Below are positions 1-8,384 of a DNA stretch of 64,000 bases, piece after piece. Positions within the stretch are counted from its first letter, which is position 1; every line of letters begins with the position of its first letter. The position numbers and the translations under genes were made by a program. The DNA is from Pseudoxanthomonas sp. PXM02 (GTDB taxonomy: Bacteria; Pseudomonadota; Gammaproteobacteria; Xanthomonadales; Xanthomonadaceae): the NCBI RefSeq assembly GCF_014851805.1, contig NZ_JACVAK010000002.1:248001-312000 (forward strand). The letters run 5' to 3'. The notes beneath the pieces are model-generated. The model was not told the DNA's origin. It saw nothing but the letters and a program-made list of their open reading frames with translations, and searched no databases.

Positions 1-1363
1 TCTGCAGCGCATGGTTGGTGATGATGGTGCGCGACAGCTCTTTGCCGTAGACCGCGTCCAGCTGCGCCATCGACTGGATGATCGGCAGCAGGCGCAGGTT
101 GTAGCCGGCCATGTAGGCGACCGCCTTGGCGATGATGTCGACACGGCCGATGGCCGTGAACTCGTCCATCAGCAGCAGGCACTGGTGCTTCAGCGTCGGA
201 TCGTTCTGCGGCAGCACCTTGGTGTTGACGTTGATCAGCTGGCTGAAGAACAGGTTCACGATCAGCCGGCTCTCGGCCAGCTTGTTCGGCTGGATGCCGA
301 CGTAGATGGTCATGCGTCGTCGGCGTACATCGTCGAGACGGAAGTCGTCGGCGCTCGTGGCCGCATCGAGCACCGGGTTGAGCCAGGGATTCAACGGTTC
401 GCGGAACGAGCCGATGATGGAAGCGAACGTCACGTCCGCCTGCGACAGCAGGCCGGCGAAGGCCGTGCGCGTGTGTCCGCTGAGGAAGGGCGCTTCCACC
501 AGCTTCTGCAGATAGGGTTTCATTTCGCCGCCGTCGCCCGATGACAGCCGCAGTACGGCGCCCAACGTCGGCAGCTCGGCGTTGCGATCATGGTCGCGTC
601 GCTCGAGCAGGTACAGCGCGAACGCCAGGAAGGCGTTGCGCGCCTGGCTGACCCAGAATTTGTCCTTGTCGTCGCCATCGGGATACAGCATGGCGGCGAT
701 GCTCTGCAGGTCGGAGACGCGGAACGCCGGATCCGGCGACACGTAGGTCATCGGATTCCAGCGATGGCTGCGGCGGTCCTCGGCGAACGGATTGAACAGG
801 TAGACCTCGTGGCCGATCGACTGGCGCCAGCCGGAGGTCAGGTCGAAGTTCTCCTGCTTGATATCCAGCACCACCGCCGACTCGCGGTAGTCGAGCAGGT
901 TGGGGATGACGACACCCACGCCCTTGCCCGAACGCGTTGGCGCGGCCAGCACGACGAACTGCTGCCCTGACAGGCGCAGGAGCTTTCCATTCATCTGGCC
1001 GACCACGATGCCGTCGTCCTTGCCCGACAGGAAACCCTTGTTCGCCAGGTCGATCATGCCGGCGAAACGCGCGCGGCCGTGCAGGTTCCGGTAGCTGCGC
1101 AGTTTGTAGACCATCACCGACAGCGCTGCCCAGACCAGCAGCATCAGCCCGCCGCCGACGGCGCCTGCGGTCTTGATGCGCCACGCATACGGCTGCACGC
1201 GCGGATGGTCGAGGTGCTTGAGATAGTCGAAGTAGGTGGCGATGCCCACCTGGCCGCCATCAAGGCCCAGGAACAGCAGCGCCAGGTAACCGGAGAGATA
1301 GATGGCGCCCACGGCCGCGAGCGCGGCCAGCACCAGGATGATCACAACACGCGTACTGCCCAA
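1..1363 (-). CDS. virD4: VirD4 type IV coupling protein (3' end beyond left edge)
   Basis: Inner-membrane ATPase that receives T4SS substrates and hands them to the VirB channel. About 454 codons are visible; the C-terminus lies outside the window. The N-terminus has two hydrophobic segments, then a Walker A region APTRSGKGVG and, towards the left edge, a Walker B region CLLLMDEF, both typical of VirD4/TraG. The start is chosen as TTG at 1363: it is preceded by a GGGGG ribosome binding site, there is no ATG in frame, and an in-frame stop (that of the upstream gene) lies only 42 bp before. It is divergent from the virB operon, as in the Xanthomonas citri X-T4SS, where VirD4 recognises effectors through a C-terminal signal domain. 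The family call is secure; the start codon is less so. Confidence 0.93.
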   Translation of the reverse strand, partial: MGSTRVVIILVLAALAAVGAIYLSGYLALLFLGLDGGQVGIATYFDYLKHLDHPRVQPYAWRIKTAGAVGGGLMLLVWAALSVMVYKLRSYRNLHGRARFAGMIDLANKGFLSGKDDGIVVGQMNGKLLRLSGQQFVVLAAPTRSGKGVGVVIPNLLDYRESAVVLDIKQENFDLTSGWRQSIGHEVYLFNPFAEDRRSHRWNPMTYVSPDPAFRVSDLQSIAAMLYPDGDDKDKFWVSQARNAFLAFALYLLERRDHDRNAELPTLGAVLRLSSGDGGEMKPYLQKLVEAPFLSGHTRTAFAGLLSQADVTFASIIGSFREPLNPWLNPVLDAATSADDFRLDDVRRRRMTIYVGIQPNKLAESRLIVNLFFSQLINVNTKVLPQNDPTLKHQCLLLMDEFTAIGRVDIIAKAVAYMAGYNLRLLPIIQSMAQLDAVYGKELSRTIITNHALQ

Positions 1364-1405
1364 GCTGCCCCCTGTCGTCGTTCCGTGATGAATGCTGTTG
1401 CGGCG

Positions 1406-1993
1406 TCAGTCCGTGCCGCCCGCGCCGTCCTGCTTGCCTGCCGTGTCGATCAGTACGTACTGATCGTTCTTCTGCCAGCGCGGAAGACCGTCCTGCAGCT
1501 TGATGCAGGGCTGCCCGCTGCAGGACGTGATGGTGACGTGCTGCAGCGCTTCCAGTACTTCCGCATCGACCTTCGCGCGCTCCGAGCGCTGCACGTTGTG
1601 CCAGGCCGCATAGCCACTCCCCGCTACCAGCAGCAGGCAGGCCACCGACAGCACGCCCAGCGACTTCCAGCCGAGAAAGCGGGCCCGTTGCGAAAGTTGC
1701 GCCTGTTCCCGCTGGAGATGATCGGCAACGTGACGGAGCCGTGCCGCCGTCTCTCCGATGCTGTGCGTGGCGGCGGGAATCTCCTGCGCCAGCGCGTCGT
1801 GTACGGCGCTGCGCGCCTGCTCACTCATCTCGCGCTTGCCTTCCTCAATGGTCTTCCTGACCACGATCGCGGATCCCTGCAGTTCCTGTGCGGCGCTCTG
1901 CTGCACGGCCGCCGCCTTGTTGCATTGCTCTGTCAGGTGCGCCGCCAGCAGTGCTGCGTTGGCGACGAACTCTTCCATCTTCGACGGTTCCAT
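1406..1993 (-). CDS. Membrane protein with N-terminal coiled coil, upstream of virD4
   Basis: 195 residues. About residues 1-105 are Ala/Gln/Glu-rich and probably helical or coiled coil; one membrane segment follows (about 112-130, around LGVLSVACLLLVAGSGY); the C-terminal part holds a C-x-G-x-P-C motif (SCSGQPC), which may be redox-active or disulfide-bonded. The ATG at 1993 follows an AAGGGA ribosome binding site. It sits 42 bp before virD4 on the same strand, so the two are probably co-transcribed and the product may be an accessory of the coupling protein. The layout resembles small mobilisation-associated membrane proteins encoded next to conjugative coupling proteins, but I do not recognise a named family. 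Function unknown. Confidence 0.75.
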   Translation of the reverse strand: MEPSKMEEFVANAALLAAHLTEQCNKAAAVQQSAAQELQGSAIVVRKTIEEGKREMSEQARSAVHDALAQEIPAATHSIGETAARLRHVADHLQREQAQLSQRARFLGWKSLGVLSVACLLLVAGSGYAAWHNVQRSERAKVDAEVLEALQHVTITSCSGQPCIKLQDGLPRWQKNDQYVLIDTAGKQDGAGGTD

Positions 1994-2088
1994 ATCGTCC
2001 CTTGTTGCGCGAGAAGTATCCGCGTTCCGGCGCCAGCATGATGCCAGAGATGTTTTTCATTCGAGAGGATGCGGATGTATCCGATGTT

Positions 2089-2110
2089 GCTGTAGGAAAT
2101 TTCCTACAGC
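2089..2110. promoter_or_regulatory. 22-bp perfect palindrome in the virD4/virB intergenic region
   Basis: The sequence is its own reverse complement over 22 bp, with half-site GCTGTAGGAAA. It lies about 95 bp upstream of the leftward gene and about 230 bp upstream of the proposed virB promoter, in the AT-richer part of a 645-bp stretch (1994-2638). A perfect palindrome of this length between divergent operons suggests a dimeric regulator site. It could instead be a hairpin in the leader of the leftward transcript. I cannot name the regulator. Confidence 0.5.
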
Positions 2111-2337
2111 GGCTCCGAACTCCATTTCGATGGAAACATTCTTCATTCATCGCAGTGAAGATTTATTTCACATCCGGTGTGACGCGGTTCCGCGTTTTAC
2201 ATGTTTCTTCACATTCATGATCGAACTTGCGCGTGCAGTTTCATCCAATTGCAACGCGCGCTTTGTTTTATGGGCTTTAGTGAAGTTGGTTAATGACGGT
2301 GAAGATCGTCATAAACATGTTTACGTTTTGAATTAGG

Positions 2338-2366
2338 TTGACGACACAAAAACGCGTGGCTATGTT
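2338..2366 (+). promoter_or_regulatory. Predicted sigma70-type promoter of the virB operon
   Basis: TTGACG (2338-2343) and TATGTT (2361-2366) are separated by exactly 17 bp and match the consensus at 5/6 and 4/6 positions. This is the best such pair I found between the two divergent transcripts. A 12-bp palindrome, TAAACATGTTTA (2312-2323), ends 14 bp before the -35 element and could be an operator. The promoter would give a 5' leader of roughly 75-80 nt before the small ORF at 2451. Confidence 0.45.
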
Positions 2367-2450
2367 CGGCTCGACAGTCGTGATGCAGTACGCGGATTCA
2401 ACGTGCGACGCGCGTTAAAGGTCGCATGAGCGTCAAAGGAGTGTGAACGC

Positions 2451-2642
2451 ATGGATGCGAATACAGGGGGCAGTGCGCAGGCCAGTGTCCTGTGCAAGGC
2501 GACAACACCGGGACGATCTTGGATCCCGGCGCGCACAGGCGCGCATTGCCACCCGGAGACATTCATCAGTGCCGTGACGCATTCCGTCGGGGATGTGCAT
2601 CGGATGTCTGTTGCCGACGATTGCAGAAAGGTGGATTCGTGA
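2451..2642 (+). CDS. Possible 63-codon leader ORF translationally coupled to virB7
   Basis: ATG at 2451 follows a strong AAAGGAG ribosome binding site (2435-2441). The ORF runs 63 codons and its TGA stop overlaps the GTG start of virB7 as GTGA. The predicted peptide has no recognisable domain, signal peptide or membrane segment. The ribosome binding site and the overlap suggest a translated leader that feeds ribosomes into virB7; the coding composition is not convincing by itself. It could equally be a fortuitous ORF. Confidence 0.35.
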   Translation: MDANTGGSAQASVLCKATTPGRSWIPARTGAHCHPETFISAVTHSVGDVHRMSVADDCRKVDS

Positions 2643-3088
2643 TCCGGAACGTCGTTCTTCGCAAGATGCTGGTGTCGTGTGTCGTGATGGTGCCGATGGT
2701 GGTCGCGGGATGCGCCACGCCGAAGGCAGCGGATATCAACGGGCGCTGGCGGCCGATAAACCGCTTCGCGGAGGCACCGCAGGCGATTCCCTTGCAGCAG
2801 GCCTACATCTACCAGGCTACGCCTGCGGACGGCACGCTCAGGACCATGCTGATCCGCTGGGCCAAAGACGCTCGGCTCACGCTGGTGTACCTGCATCCGA
2901 ACGATTACACGCTGCATGCCCCCGTCGCGCAGATCCGCACCAGCAGCCTGGAGGATGCCGCCAGTTCGTTGTCGTCGGCGTATGCGACGCAGGGTGTGCA
3001 GGTCGTCATCGACCGCCCCCGCATCGTCGTGAGCCAGGCGTCGCCGTCATCGGCTGACGCGGCGCCCACCGCGGCCATGGGCGAGTGA
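2639..3088 (+). CDS. virB7: VirB7 lipoprotein with C-terminal N0-like domain
   Basis: Outer-membrane lipoprotein of the T4SS core complex, partner of VirB9 and VirB10. 149 residues from GTG at 2639, chosen because AAAGGTGG lies just upstream; an ATG ten codons in is an alternative. The signal peptide ends in a lipobox (VVAGC, Cys25). About residues 50-130 form a globular region, which fits the N0 domain carried by Xanthomonas VirB7; conjugative-plasmid VirB7 proteins are only about 40-60 residues. It is the first conserved gene of the operon, as in X-T4SS loci. The identity rests on position, lipobox and size. Confidence 0.85.
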   Translation: MIRNVVLRKMLVSCVVMVPMVVAGCATPKAADINGRWRPINRFAEAPQAIPLQQAYIYQATPADGTLRTMLIRWAKDARLTLVYLHPNDYTLHAPVAQIRTSSLEDAASSLSSAYATQGVQVVIDRPRIVVSQASPSSADAAPTAAMGE

Positions 3089-3104
3089 AGGCGACGGCTC
3101 CCGC

Positions 3105-4025
3105 ATGTTCAAGAAGAAAACGTCTTCCCCCGATATCGATCGCGCCGTAGCGCAGGGCGTCAGCTTCGAGCTGACGCTGGCGGAGCGCGCACGCAAAAGC
3201 GAGCGGCGTGCCTGGCTGGTCGCGTGGTCAGCCATCGTGATGTCGCTGATCCTGGCCGGTGGCTACTTCCTCTTCCTGCCATTGAAGGAAAAGGTGCCGT
3301 ACCTGGTGATGGCCGATCCGTATACCGGCACCGCCAGCGTCGCGCGGCTGTCGGGCAACTTCCAGGATCGCGACGTCACCACCGAGGAAGCGATCAACAA
3401 GAGCAACGTCGCGCAGTTCGTCCTCGCCCGCGAGTCCTACGACTCCGGACTGATCGGCCAGCGCAACTGGCGGACCACGCTGGCGATGGCAGGTCCGGCG
3501 GTGTCGCCGGCCTATATCGCGCTGCACTCGGAGAGCAACCCGGAGCGCCCCTTCCGCCTGTATGGTGGCGCCAGCTCGGTGCGTACCCGCATCCTCAGCA
3601 TCGTGCTGATCGGCGGAGGCGCGGGTGCGCGCCCGACCGGTGCGACGGTGCGTTTCCAGCGCAGCCTCTACGACAAGGGGCGCGGCCAGGTGCAACCACT
3701 GGACAGCCGCATCGCGACGCTGGAGTTCACCTATAACCCCGACCTTCGCCTCAGCGAAGAGGATCGTCTGCTGAACCCGCTGGGGTTCCGCGTCACCAAC
3801 TATCGCGTCGACGACGATTTCGCGGCAGCCACCGTGCCCGAACGCGAGTTCCCCGCGCCGCCTGCCGCGCCCGCTGTAGCGCCTGCGCAACCCGCGTCGC
3901 CAACCGCAGCCCCCGCAACGCCGGCAACGGACGCCGCGGCCCCCAATGAAAACGACGTATCGACGGCGCCGCAACCTGCGGAGCAATCGGAATCCGAGAC
4001 TCGACCTGGAGTGCCCCAACGATGA
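3105..4025 (+). CDS. virB8: VirB8 inner-membrane T4SS assembly protein
   Basis: 306 residues with a short cytoplasmic N-terminus, one membrane helix (about 43-64, around SAIVMSLILAGGYF) and a periplasmic VirB8 domain to about residue 245. It adds a roughly 60-residue Ala/Pro-rich tail (about 246-306) that makes it longer than classical VirB8 (about 240). VirB8 nucleates the inner-membrane complex. It starts 16 bp after virB7 and its stop overlaps the virB9 start (ATGA), so the two are translationally coupled. Confidence 0.95.
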   Translation: MFKKKTSSPDIDRAVAQGVSFELTLAERARKSERRAWLVAWSAIVMSLILAGGYFLFLPLKEKVPYLVMADPYTGTASVARLSGNFQDRDVTTEEAINKSNVAQFVLARESYDSGLIGQRNWRTTLAMAGPAVSPAYIALHSESNPERPFRLYGGASSVRTRILSIVLIGGGAGARPTGATVRFQRSLYDKGRGQVQPLDSRIATLEFTYNPDLRLSEEDRLLNPLGFRVTNYRVDDDFAAATVPEREFPAPPAAPAVAPAQPASPTAAPATPATDAAAPNENDVSTAPQPAEQSESETRPGVPQR

Positions 4026-4786
4026 GGTTGAAGGACGCCCTGCTGCGTGTGGCTGCCATAGCCCTGCTGCTTCTGACATTGCCTGCGTTTGCGCAAGTGA
4101 TCGAGGAGTACACGTACGCCCCGGACAAGGTGTACCCGGTGCGGACGGGTCTTGGCATCACCACGCAGATCGAACTGTCGCCGCATGAAGAGATCCTGGA
4201 CTTCAGCACGGGCTTCAGTGGTGGCTGGGATATCAGTCGTCGTGGCAACGTGTTCTACCTCAAGCCGAAGAATGTCGACGTCGACACCAATCTGCTGGTG
4301 CGCACTGCGGCCCACTCGTACATCTTCGAACTGAAGGTCGTGGCCACGGACTGGCGCGTACTGGACCAGGCTCGCGCGGCGGGGGTGCAGTACCGCATCA
4401 AGTTCGCCTATCCCGGCGACACCAGTTTCGCCGGTGCGACCGGCAAGCCGCAGGACGTGGCATCGGAACTGAACACCGAGGTCGCGCCGGGGCGCGCCTA
4501 CTACTTCAACTACGAATACGCCCAGCGCAAGCGCGGTCCGACCTGGCTGGTGCCGACGACGGTCTATGACGACCGCCGCTTCACCTACATCCGCCTCGGC
4601 GACCGCACGCGCTTCCCCAGCGGCAACTTCCCGGTGGTGTTCGCGCGTGACAGCGAGGATGGCGATGAGTTCGTCGTCAATTCCACCGTGGAGGACGACA
4701 CCATCGTCGTGCACGGCACGTATCCCTACTTGGTCATCCGCCACGGCGACAACGTCGTCGGCCTGCGCAGGAGCCCGGAGCAATGA
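4022..4786 (+). CDS. virB9: VirB9 T4SS outer-membrane core complex protein
   Basis: 254 residues beginning with a clear Sec signal peptide (cleavage near LPAFAQ). The mature part is beta-rich and of the usual VirB9/CagX length; in the family the N-terminal domain binds VirB10 and the C-terminal domain binds VirB7 at the outer membrane. It overlaps virB8 and virB10 by four bases on each side (ATGA), keeping core-complex subunits translationally coupled. Nothing unusual is seen. Confidence 0.95.
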   Translation: MRLKDALLRVAAIALLLLTLPAFAQVIEEYTYAPDKVYPVRTGLGITTQIELSPHEEILDFSTGFSGGWDISRRGNVFYLKPKNVDVDTNLLVRTAAHSYIFELKVVATDWRVLDQARAAGVQYRIKFAYPGDTSFAGATGKPQDVASELNTEVAPGRAYYFNYEYAQRKRGPTWLVPTTVYDDRRFTYIRLGDRTRFPSGNFPVVFARDSEDGDEFVVNSTVEDDTIVVHGTYPYLVIRHGDNVVGLRRSPEQ

Positions 4787-5985
4787 ACCAGACCCCGCAC
4801 GATCATCCGGACACGGGCCCCGAGCGGATGGCACCGCAGAATCCCTACCAGACCGCGCGCCCGGGACCTGACCCGGACCTCGACGCGAACGCGCCCTACC
4901 TGCGCTCGGCCGACGTGCAGCGGCTGAATCGCAAGGCCTTGCTGTTCCTGGCCGGCATCATCGTGCTGATGCTGCTGGTGGTGTTCTGGATCTTCAGCGG
5001 TGGCCTGTCGTCGAAGGACGATCGCGAGCAACTGCCGACCAAGGGCGAGCAGGTGGTGATTCCGGCCGCGCCGCGCGACCTGCCCGAATTGCCGCCCGAA
5101 GCCGCGCCGGTCCCGATGGAGCCTGATCTGCCGCCGCTGCCGATGGTCGATGAGACCGGCCCGTCGACGGCATCGATGATGGCCATGCCGTCCGGCCTGC
5201 CAGGGCGGCAGGAGCCGACGCTGCGCGAACGCCGCATGCTCGACATGGCGAGCACCTTCGGCGAAGGCGGTCTGGAGGGTGCGCCACCGCAGGACCCCGG
5301 CATGGCCGAGTATGCGGCCCTGTTGGCCGGGCAAGCGGGGCAGGCGCCCGCCACGCCTCGCGAGGCGCCGGACGGCATGACCAGCGCCAAGCCCCTCTAC
5401 AACCCCAACACGCTGATGCTGCGCGGCACCTACATCCGCTGCGCCCTCGAATCGCGCGTGATCACCGACGTGCCCGGGTACACCTCGTGCGTGGTGACCG
5501 AGCCGGTGTACTCCGTCAATGGCAAGCGCCTGTTGTTGCCGCGTGGCTCGAAGGTGATGGGCAGCTACAACTCCGAAGCCATCATCGGCGAGCGCGCCGC
5601 GATCGTGTGGGATCGCATCACCACGCCCACCGGCCTGGACGTCAACATGCGCAGCCCGGGCACCGACATGCTCGGTTCCGCCGGCAATCCGGGGCACTAC
5701 TCGGCGCACTGGGCGCAACGCATTTCGTCGGCTCTGCTGATCAGCATGCTCAGCGATGCCTTCAAGTACGCCGGTGCCAAGCATGGCCCGCAGGAGACCT
5801 CGATCGTCAACGGCGCCATCGTGCAGAACCCCTACGAGAGCAACACCGCCCGGACCATGGAGCGCCTGGCGAACATGGCGCTGGACCGCAACATGGCAAG
5901 GCCGCCTACGGTGACGATCAACCAGGGCACCATCGTCAACGTCTATGTCGCGCGCGACGTGGACTTCTCCGCGGTGATGCGCTGA
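4783..5985 (+). CDS. virB10: VirB10 T4SS core complex protein spanning both membranes
   Basis: 400 residues. The cytoplasmic N-terminus (about 1-45) is followed by one membrane helix (about 46-67, around LFLAGIIVLMLLVV), a Pro-rich periplasmic linker (about 80-125) and the conserved C-terminal VirB10/TrbI barrel (about 190-400). VirB10 senses ATPase activity in the inner membrane and forms the outer-membrane pore with VirB7 and VirB9. It overlaps virB9 by four bases and precedes virB11 by ten. Confidence 0.96.
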   Translation: MNQTPHDHPDTGPERMAPQNPYQTARPGPDPDLDANAPYLRSADVQRLNRKALLFLAGIIVLMLLVVFWIFSGGLSSKDDREQLPTKGEQVVIPAAPRDLPELPPEAAPVPMEPDLPPLPMVDETGPSTASMMAMPSGLPGRQEPTLRERRMLDMASTFGEGGLEGAPPQDPGMAEYAALLAGQAGQAPATPREAPDGMTSAKPLYNPNTLMLRGTYIRCALESRVITDVPGYTSCVVTEPVYSVNGKRLLLPRGSKVMGSYNSEAIIGERAAIVWDRITTPTGLDVNMRSPGTDMLGSAGNPGHYSAHWAQRISSALLISMLSDAFKYAGAKHGPQETSIVNGAIVQNPYESNTARTMERLANMALDRNMARPPTVTINQGTIVNVYVARDVDFSAVMR

Positions 5986-5995
5986 GAGCGATCGC

Positions 5996-7036
5996 ATGGA
6001 TACGCAGAACGAACCCCTGGCGCGTGTCTCCAACGAGTTCCTGGACTACCAGTACCAGGTGCTCGGCATCGGCGACCACATGCATTCCTCGGATGTCACC
6101 GAGATCTGCATCAATCGTCCGGGCGAGATCTACCTCGAGACGGCGCGCGAAGGCTGGCTGAAGGCGGACGTTCCGACGCTGACGTTCGAGCGCGCTCGCC
6201 AGTTCTGCACCTCGGTCGTCAACGAAAGCAACACCGGCCAGCGCATCACCGACATCGATCCGATGGTGTCGCTGACGTTCCCGACCGGCCAGCGTGCCCA
6301 GTTCGTGATCCCGCCGGCCTGCGATGCCGGCAAGGTGTCCATCACCATCCGCCTGCCGGCGAAGTTCAGCAAGACGCTGGAGCAGTACGAACAGGACGGC
6401 TTCTTCGACGAGATCCTCGAGCAGCAGCAGACCCTTGGTGACCATGACCAGGAACTGCTGGAACTGCGCCGCAGCCGCAACTACGCCGAGTTCTTCCGCA
6501 AGGCCGTCCACTACCACAAGAACATCGTCGTCGCCGGTGCGACCGGCAGCGGCAAGACCACCTTCATGAAATCGCTGGTCAACCACATCCCCGATCAGGA
6601 GCGCCTGGTGACGATCGAGGACGCGCGGGAACTCTTCATCCGCCAGCCCAATGTCGTGCACCTGCTGTACTCCAAGGGCGGACAGAGCGCCAGCAACGTC
6701 ACCGCCAAGAACTGCATGGAAGCCTGCCTGCGCATGAAGCCGGACCGCATCATCCTGGCCGAGCTGCGCGGAGACGAGTCGTTCTACTTCATCCGCAACT
6801 GCGCGTCCGGCCACCCGGGTTCGATCACCAGTTGCCATGCGGGCAGCACGGCGCAGACCTGGGACCAGCTGGCGCTGATGGTGAAGGCATCCGCCGAAGG
6901 TGCCGGCCTGGAGTTCGAGGTGATCAAGCGCCTGCTGAAGATGACCATCGACATCGTCGTCCACATCAAGGCGCACGCAGGGCGCCGCTACATCACCGGT
7001 ATCGACTTCGATCCTGCCCGCGCACTGGCCTCCTGA
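5996..7036 (+). CDS. virB11: VirB11 hexameric secretion ATPase
   Basis: 346 residues, the normal length for VirB11. The N-terminal domain (to about 150) is followed by a RecA-like ATPase domain with Walker A GATGSGKTTF (about residues 180-189), an Asp box (VTIEDARELF) and a Walker B/His-box region (ILAELRGDE, then SGHPGSITSCHAGS). It works at the cytoplasmic face with VirB4 and VirD4 to power pilus assembly and effector transfer. It starts ten bases after virB10. Confidence 0.96.
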   Translation: MDTQNEPLARVSNEFLDYQYQVLGIGDHMHSSDVTEICINRPGEIYLETAREGWLKADVPTLTFERARQFCTSVVNESNTGQRITDIDPMVSLTFPTGQRAQFVIPPACDAGKVSITIRLPAKFSKTLEQYEQDGFFDEILEQQQTLGDHDQELLELRRSRNYAEFFRKAVHYHKNIVVAGATGSGKTTFMKSLVNHIPDQERLVTIEDARELFIRQPNVVHLLYSKGGQSASNVTAKNCMEACLRMKPDRIILAELRGDESFYFIRNCASGHPGSITSCHAGSTAQTWDQLALMVKASAEGAGLEFEVIKRLLKMTIDIVVHIKAHAGRRYITGIDFDPARALAS

Positions 7037-7045
7037 GGAAATCGC

Positions 7046-7135
7046 ATGAGCCCCACAGACACGTCAATGAAGTATCCCGCTCGCTCAGGAACAGACGCGG
7101 TCTCTCCGTGCGAACCCGAGAGGAGTGCCCGCTGA
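7046..7135 (+). CDS. Possible 29-codon ORF coupling virB11 to virB1
   Basis: ATG at 7046 follows TGAGGAAA, a good ribosome binding site, and the TGA stop overlaps the virB1 ATG (TGATG). The predicted peptide is 29 residues with no signal peptide or domain. It bridges the 98 bp between virB11 and virB1, which would otherwise be the longest gap in the first half of the operon. It may only maintain translational coupling, or may not be expressed. Confidence 0.3.
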   Translation: MSPTDTSMKYPARSGTDAVSPCEPERSAR

Positions 7136-7935
7136 TGCTGCCAGGCATGGAACTGATGGGCTGCACCGGGCTGGCGGTTCCGCCGACGGTAATGGAGCAC
7201 GTCGTGAAGGTCGAGTCCTCGTTCAATCCCTACGCGATCGGCGTGGTGGGCGGACGGCTGGCACGGCAACCGCGTAATCTGGCCGAAGCCGTGTCGACCG
7301 CGCGCATGCTGGAAGATCGCGGCTACAACTTCTCGCTGGGCCTGGCACAGGTCAATCGCTACAACCTTGCACGGCAGGGACTGGCCAGCTACGAGAAGGC
7401 GTTCGATGTCTGTCCCAACCTGCAGGCAGGTTCGCGCATCCTGGCCGAGTGCTACTCGCGTTCCGGCAGTGACTGGGGCAAGGCCTTCAGTTGCTACTAC
7501 TCCGGCAATTTCACTACCGGGTACCGGCACGGCTACGTGCAGAAGGTGTTCGCGTCCTGGCAGCGGCAGGCGGGAAAGGACACTGCAGCGGCGATTCCGG
7601 TGATCGATCGGCGCACCGCCGCGAATCCGCAGCGCGCCGTTCCCCGTGCGACTTCCTCGGCCGCGGCATCGTCGCGCGTGGCACGGCGCATCGAGGAAGC
7701 CAGGAGCGATCGCGCTCCCGTGCAGCCCCCTGTCGCCGCCGTGGCCGCTGCGGCCAGGCCCGCACCCGTCGCGCCGACTCCGGCGCCGGCTACCGCGATG
7801 GCGTCGCCTGCCATCGCACAGGCTTCCGCCGAGGCCCCCGTCCTCGTGCAGGCCTACAACCAGAACACTACCGCGGCGCCGCAAGCGCCGCAGGTCGTGC
7901 AGACGTCCGGGAGGGATGACGCTTTCGTCTTCTAG
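7135..7935 (+). CDS. virB1: VirB1-type lytic transglycosylase
   Basis: 266 residues. The SLT domain occupies about 12-145; the catalytic Glu is in KVESSFNPYAIG (about residue 27), with GLAQVN and CYYSGN motifs behind it. An Ala/Pro-rich tail follows (about 165-250). VirB1 opens peptidoglycan so the secretion apparatus can assemble. ATG at 7135 follows GAGAGGAG at a good distance. The N-terminus lacks a recognisable Sec signal peptide, which is odd for a periplasmic enzyme; an upstream in-frame start would lie inside virB11. Confidence 0.9.
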   Translation: MLPGMELMGCTGLAVPPTVMEHVVKVESSFNPYAIGVVGGRLARQPRNLAEAVSTARMLEDRGYNFSLGLAQVNRYNLARQGLASYEKAFDVCPNLQAGSRILAECYSRSGSDWGKAFSCYYSGNFTTGYRHGYVQKVFASWQRQAGKDTAAAIPVIDRRTAANPQRAVPRATSSAAASSRVARRIEEARSDRAPVQPPVAAVAAAARPAPVAPTPAPATAMASPAIAQASAEAPVLVQAYNQNTTAAPQAPQVVQTSGRDDAFVF

Positions 7936-8009
7936 CAGAACCCGCCAGGGATGGCTCATCGGCACGCGAAAGTGCCACCCACCGTTGCAACCACCATTTG
8001 GGGTCGACT

Positions 8010-8384
8010 ATGAACAACATGCAGGTATTCCAGGCAAAGCAGGCTTCCAGCGCAGCGATCATGGTGATCGTCGCCACCGTCGCGCTGGCATTTCCCGAAC
8101 TGGCATTCGCCCAGGACGTCACCGGCGCGCAAGGGCGTGTCACCAGCTTCTTCACCAACATCAACTCGCTGTTGAATGTGGCGTCGATCGCCATCGTCAC
8201 GATCGCGGTGATCTTCGCGGGCTACCAGATCGCGTTCAACCACAAGCGTGTGGGTGACGTGGCGCCGGTCCTGATCGGTGGGTTCCTGATTGGCGCCGCC
8301 GCGCAGATCGCCAAGATGCTGCTGCCGGCAGACGTGACCTCCACGACGATGGTCGTGGGCCAGATGCTGCTGCAGCATGCATAA
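8010..8384 (+). CDS. virB2: VirB2 major pilin subunit
   Basis: 124 residues from ATG at 8010, with GGGG just upstream. A long signal peptide ends near AFAQD (about residue 35); the mature part has two hydrophobic helices joined by a short polar loop (around NHKRVGD), the standard VirB2/TrbC fold. It is cleaved and assembled into the T4SS pilus. Its 3' end overlaps the start of virB3 by eight bases. Confidence 0.93.
   Translation: MNNMQVFQAKQASSAAIMVIVATVALAFPELAFAQDVTGAQGRVTSFFTNINSLLNVASIAIVTIAVIFAGYQIAFNHKRVGDVAPVLIGGFLIGAAAQIAKMLLPADVTSTTMVVGQMLLQHA

Noticed and set aside
4726..6033. A 435-codon minus-strand frame across virB10
   Set aside because: Its His/Arg/Gly-rich product is typical of antisense to GC-rich genes; virB10 on the plus strand is clear.
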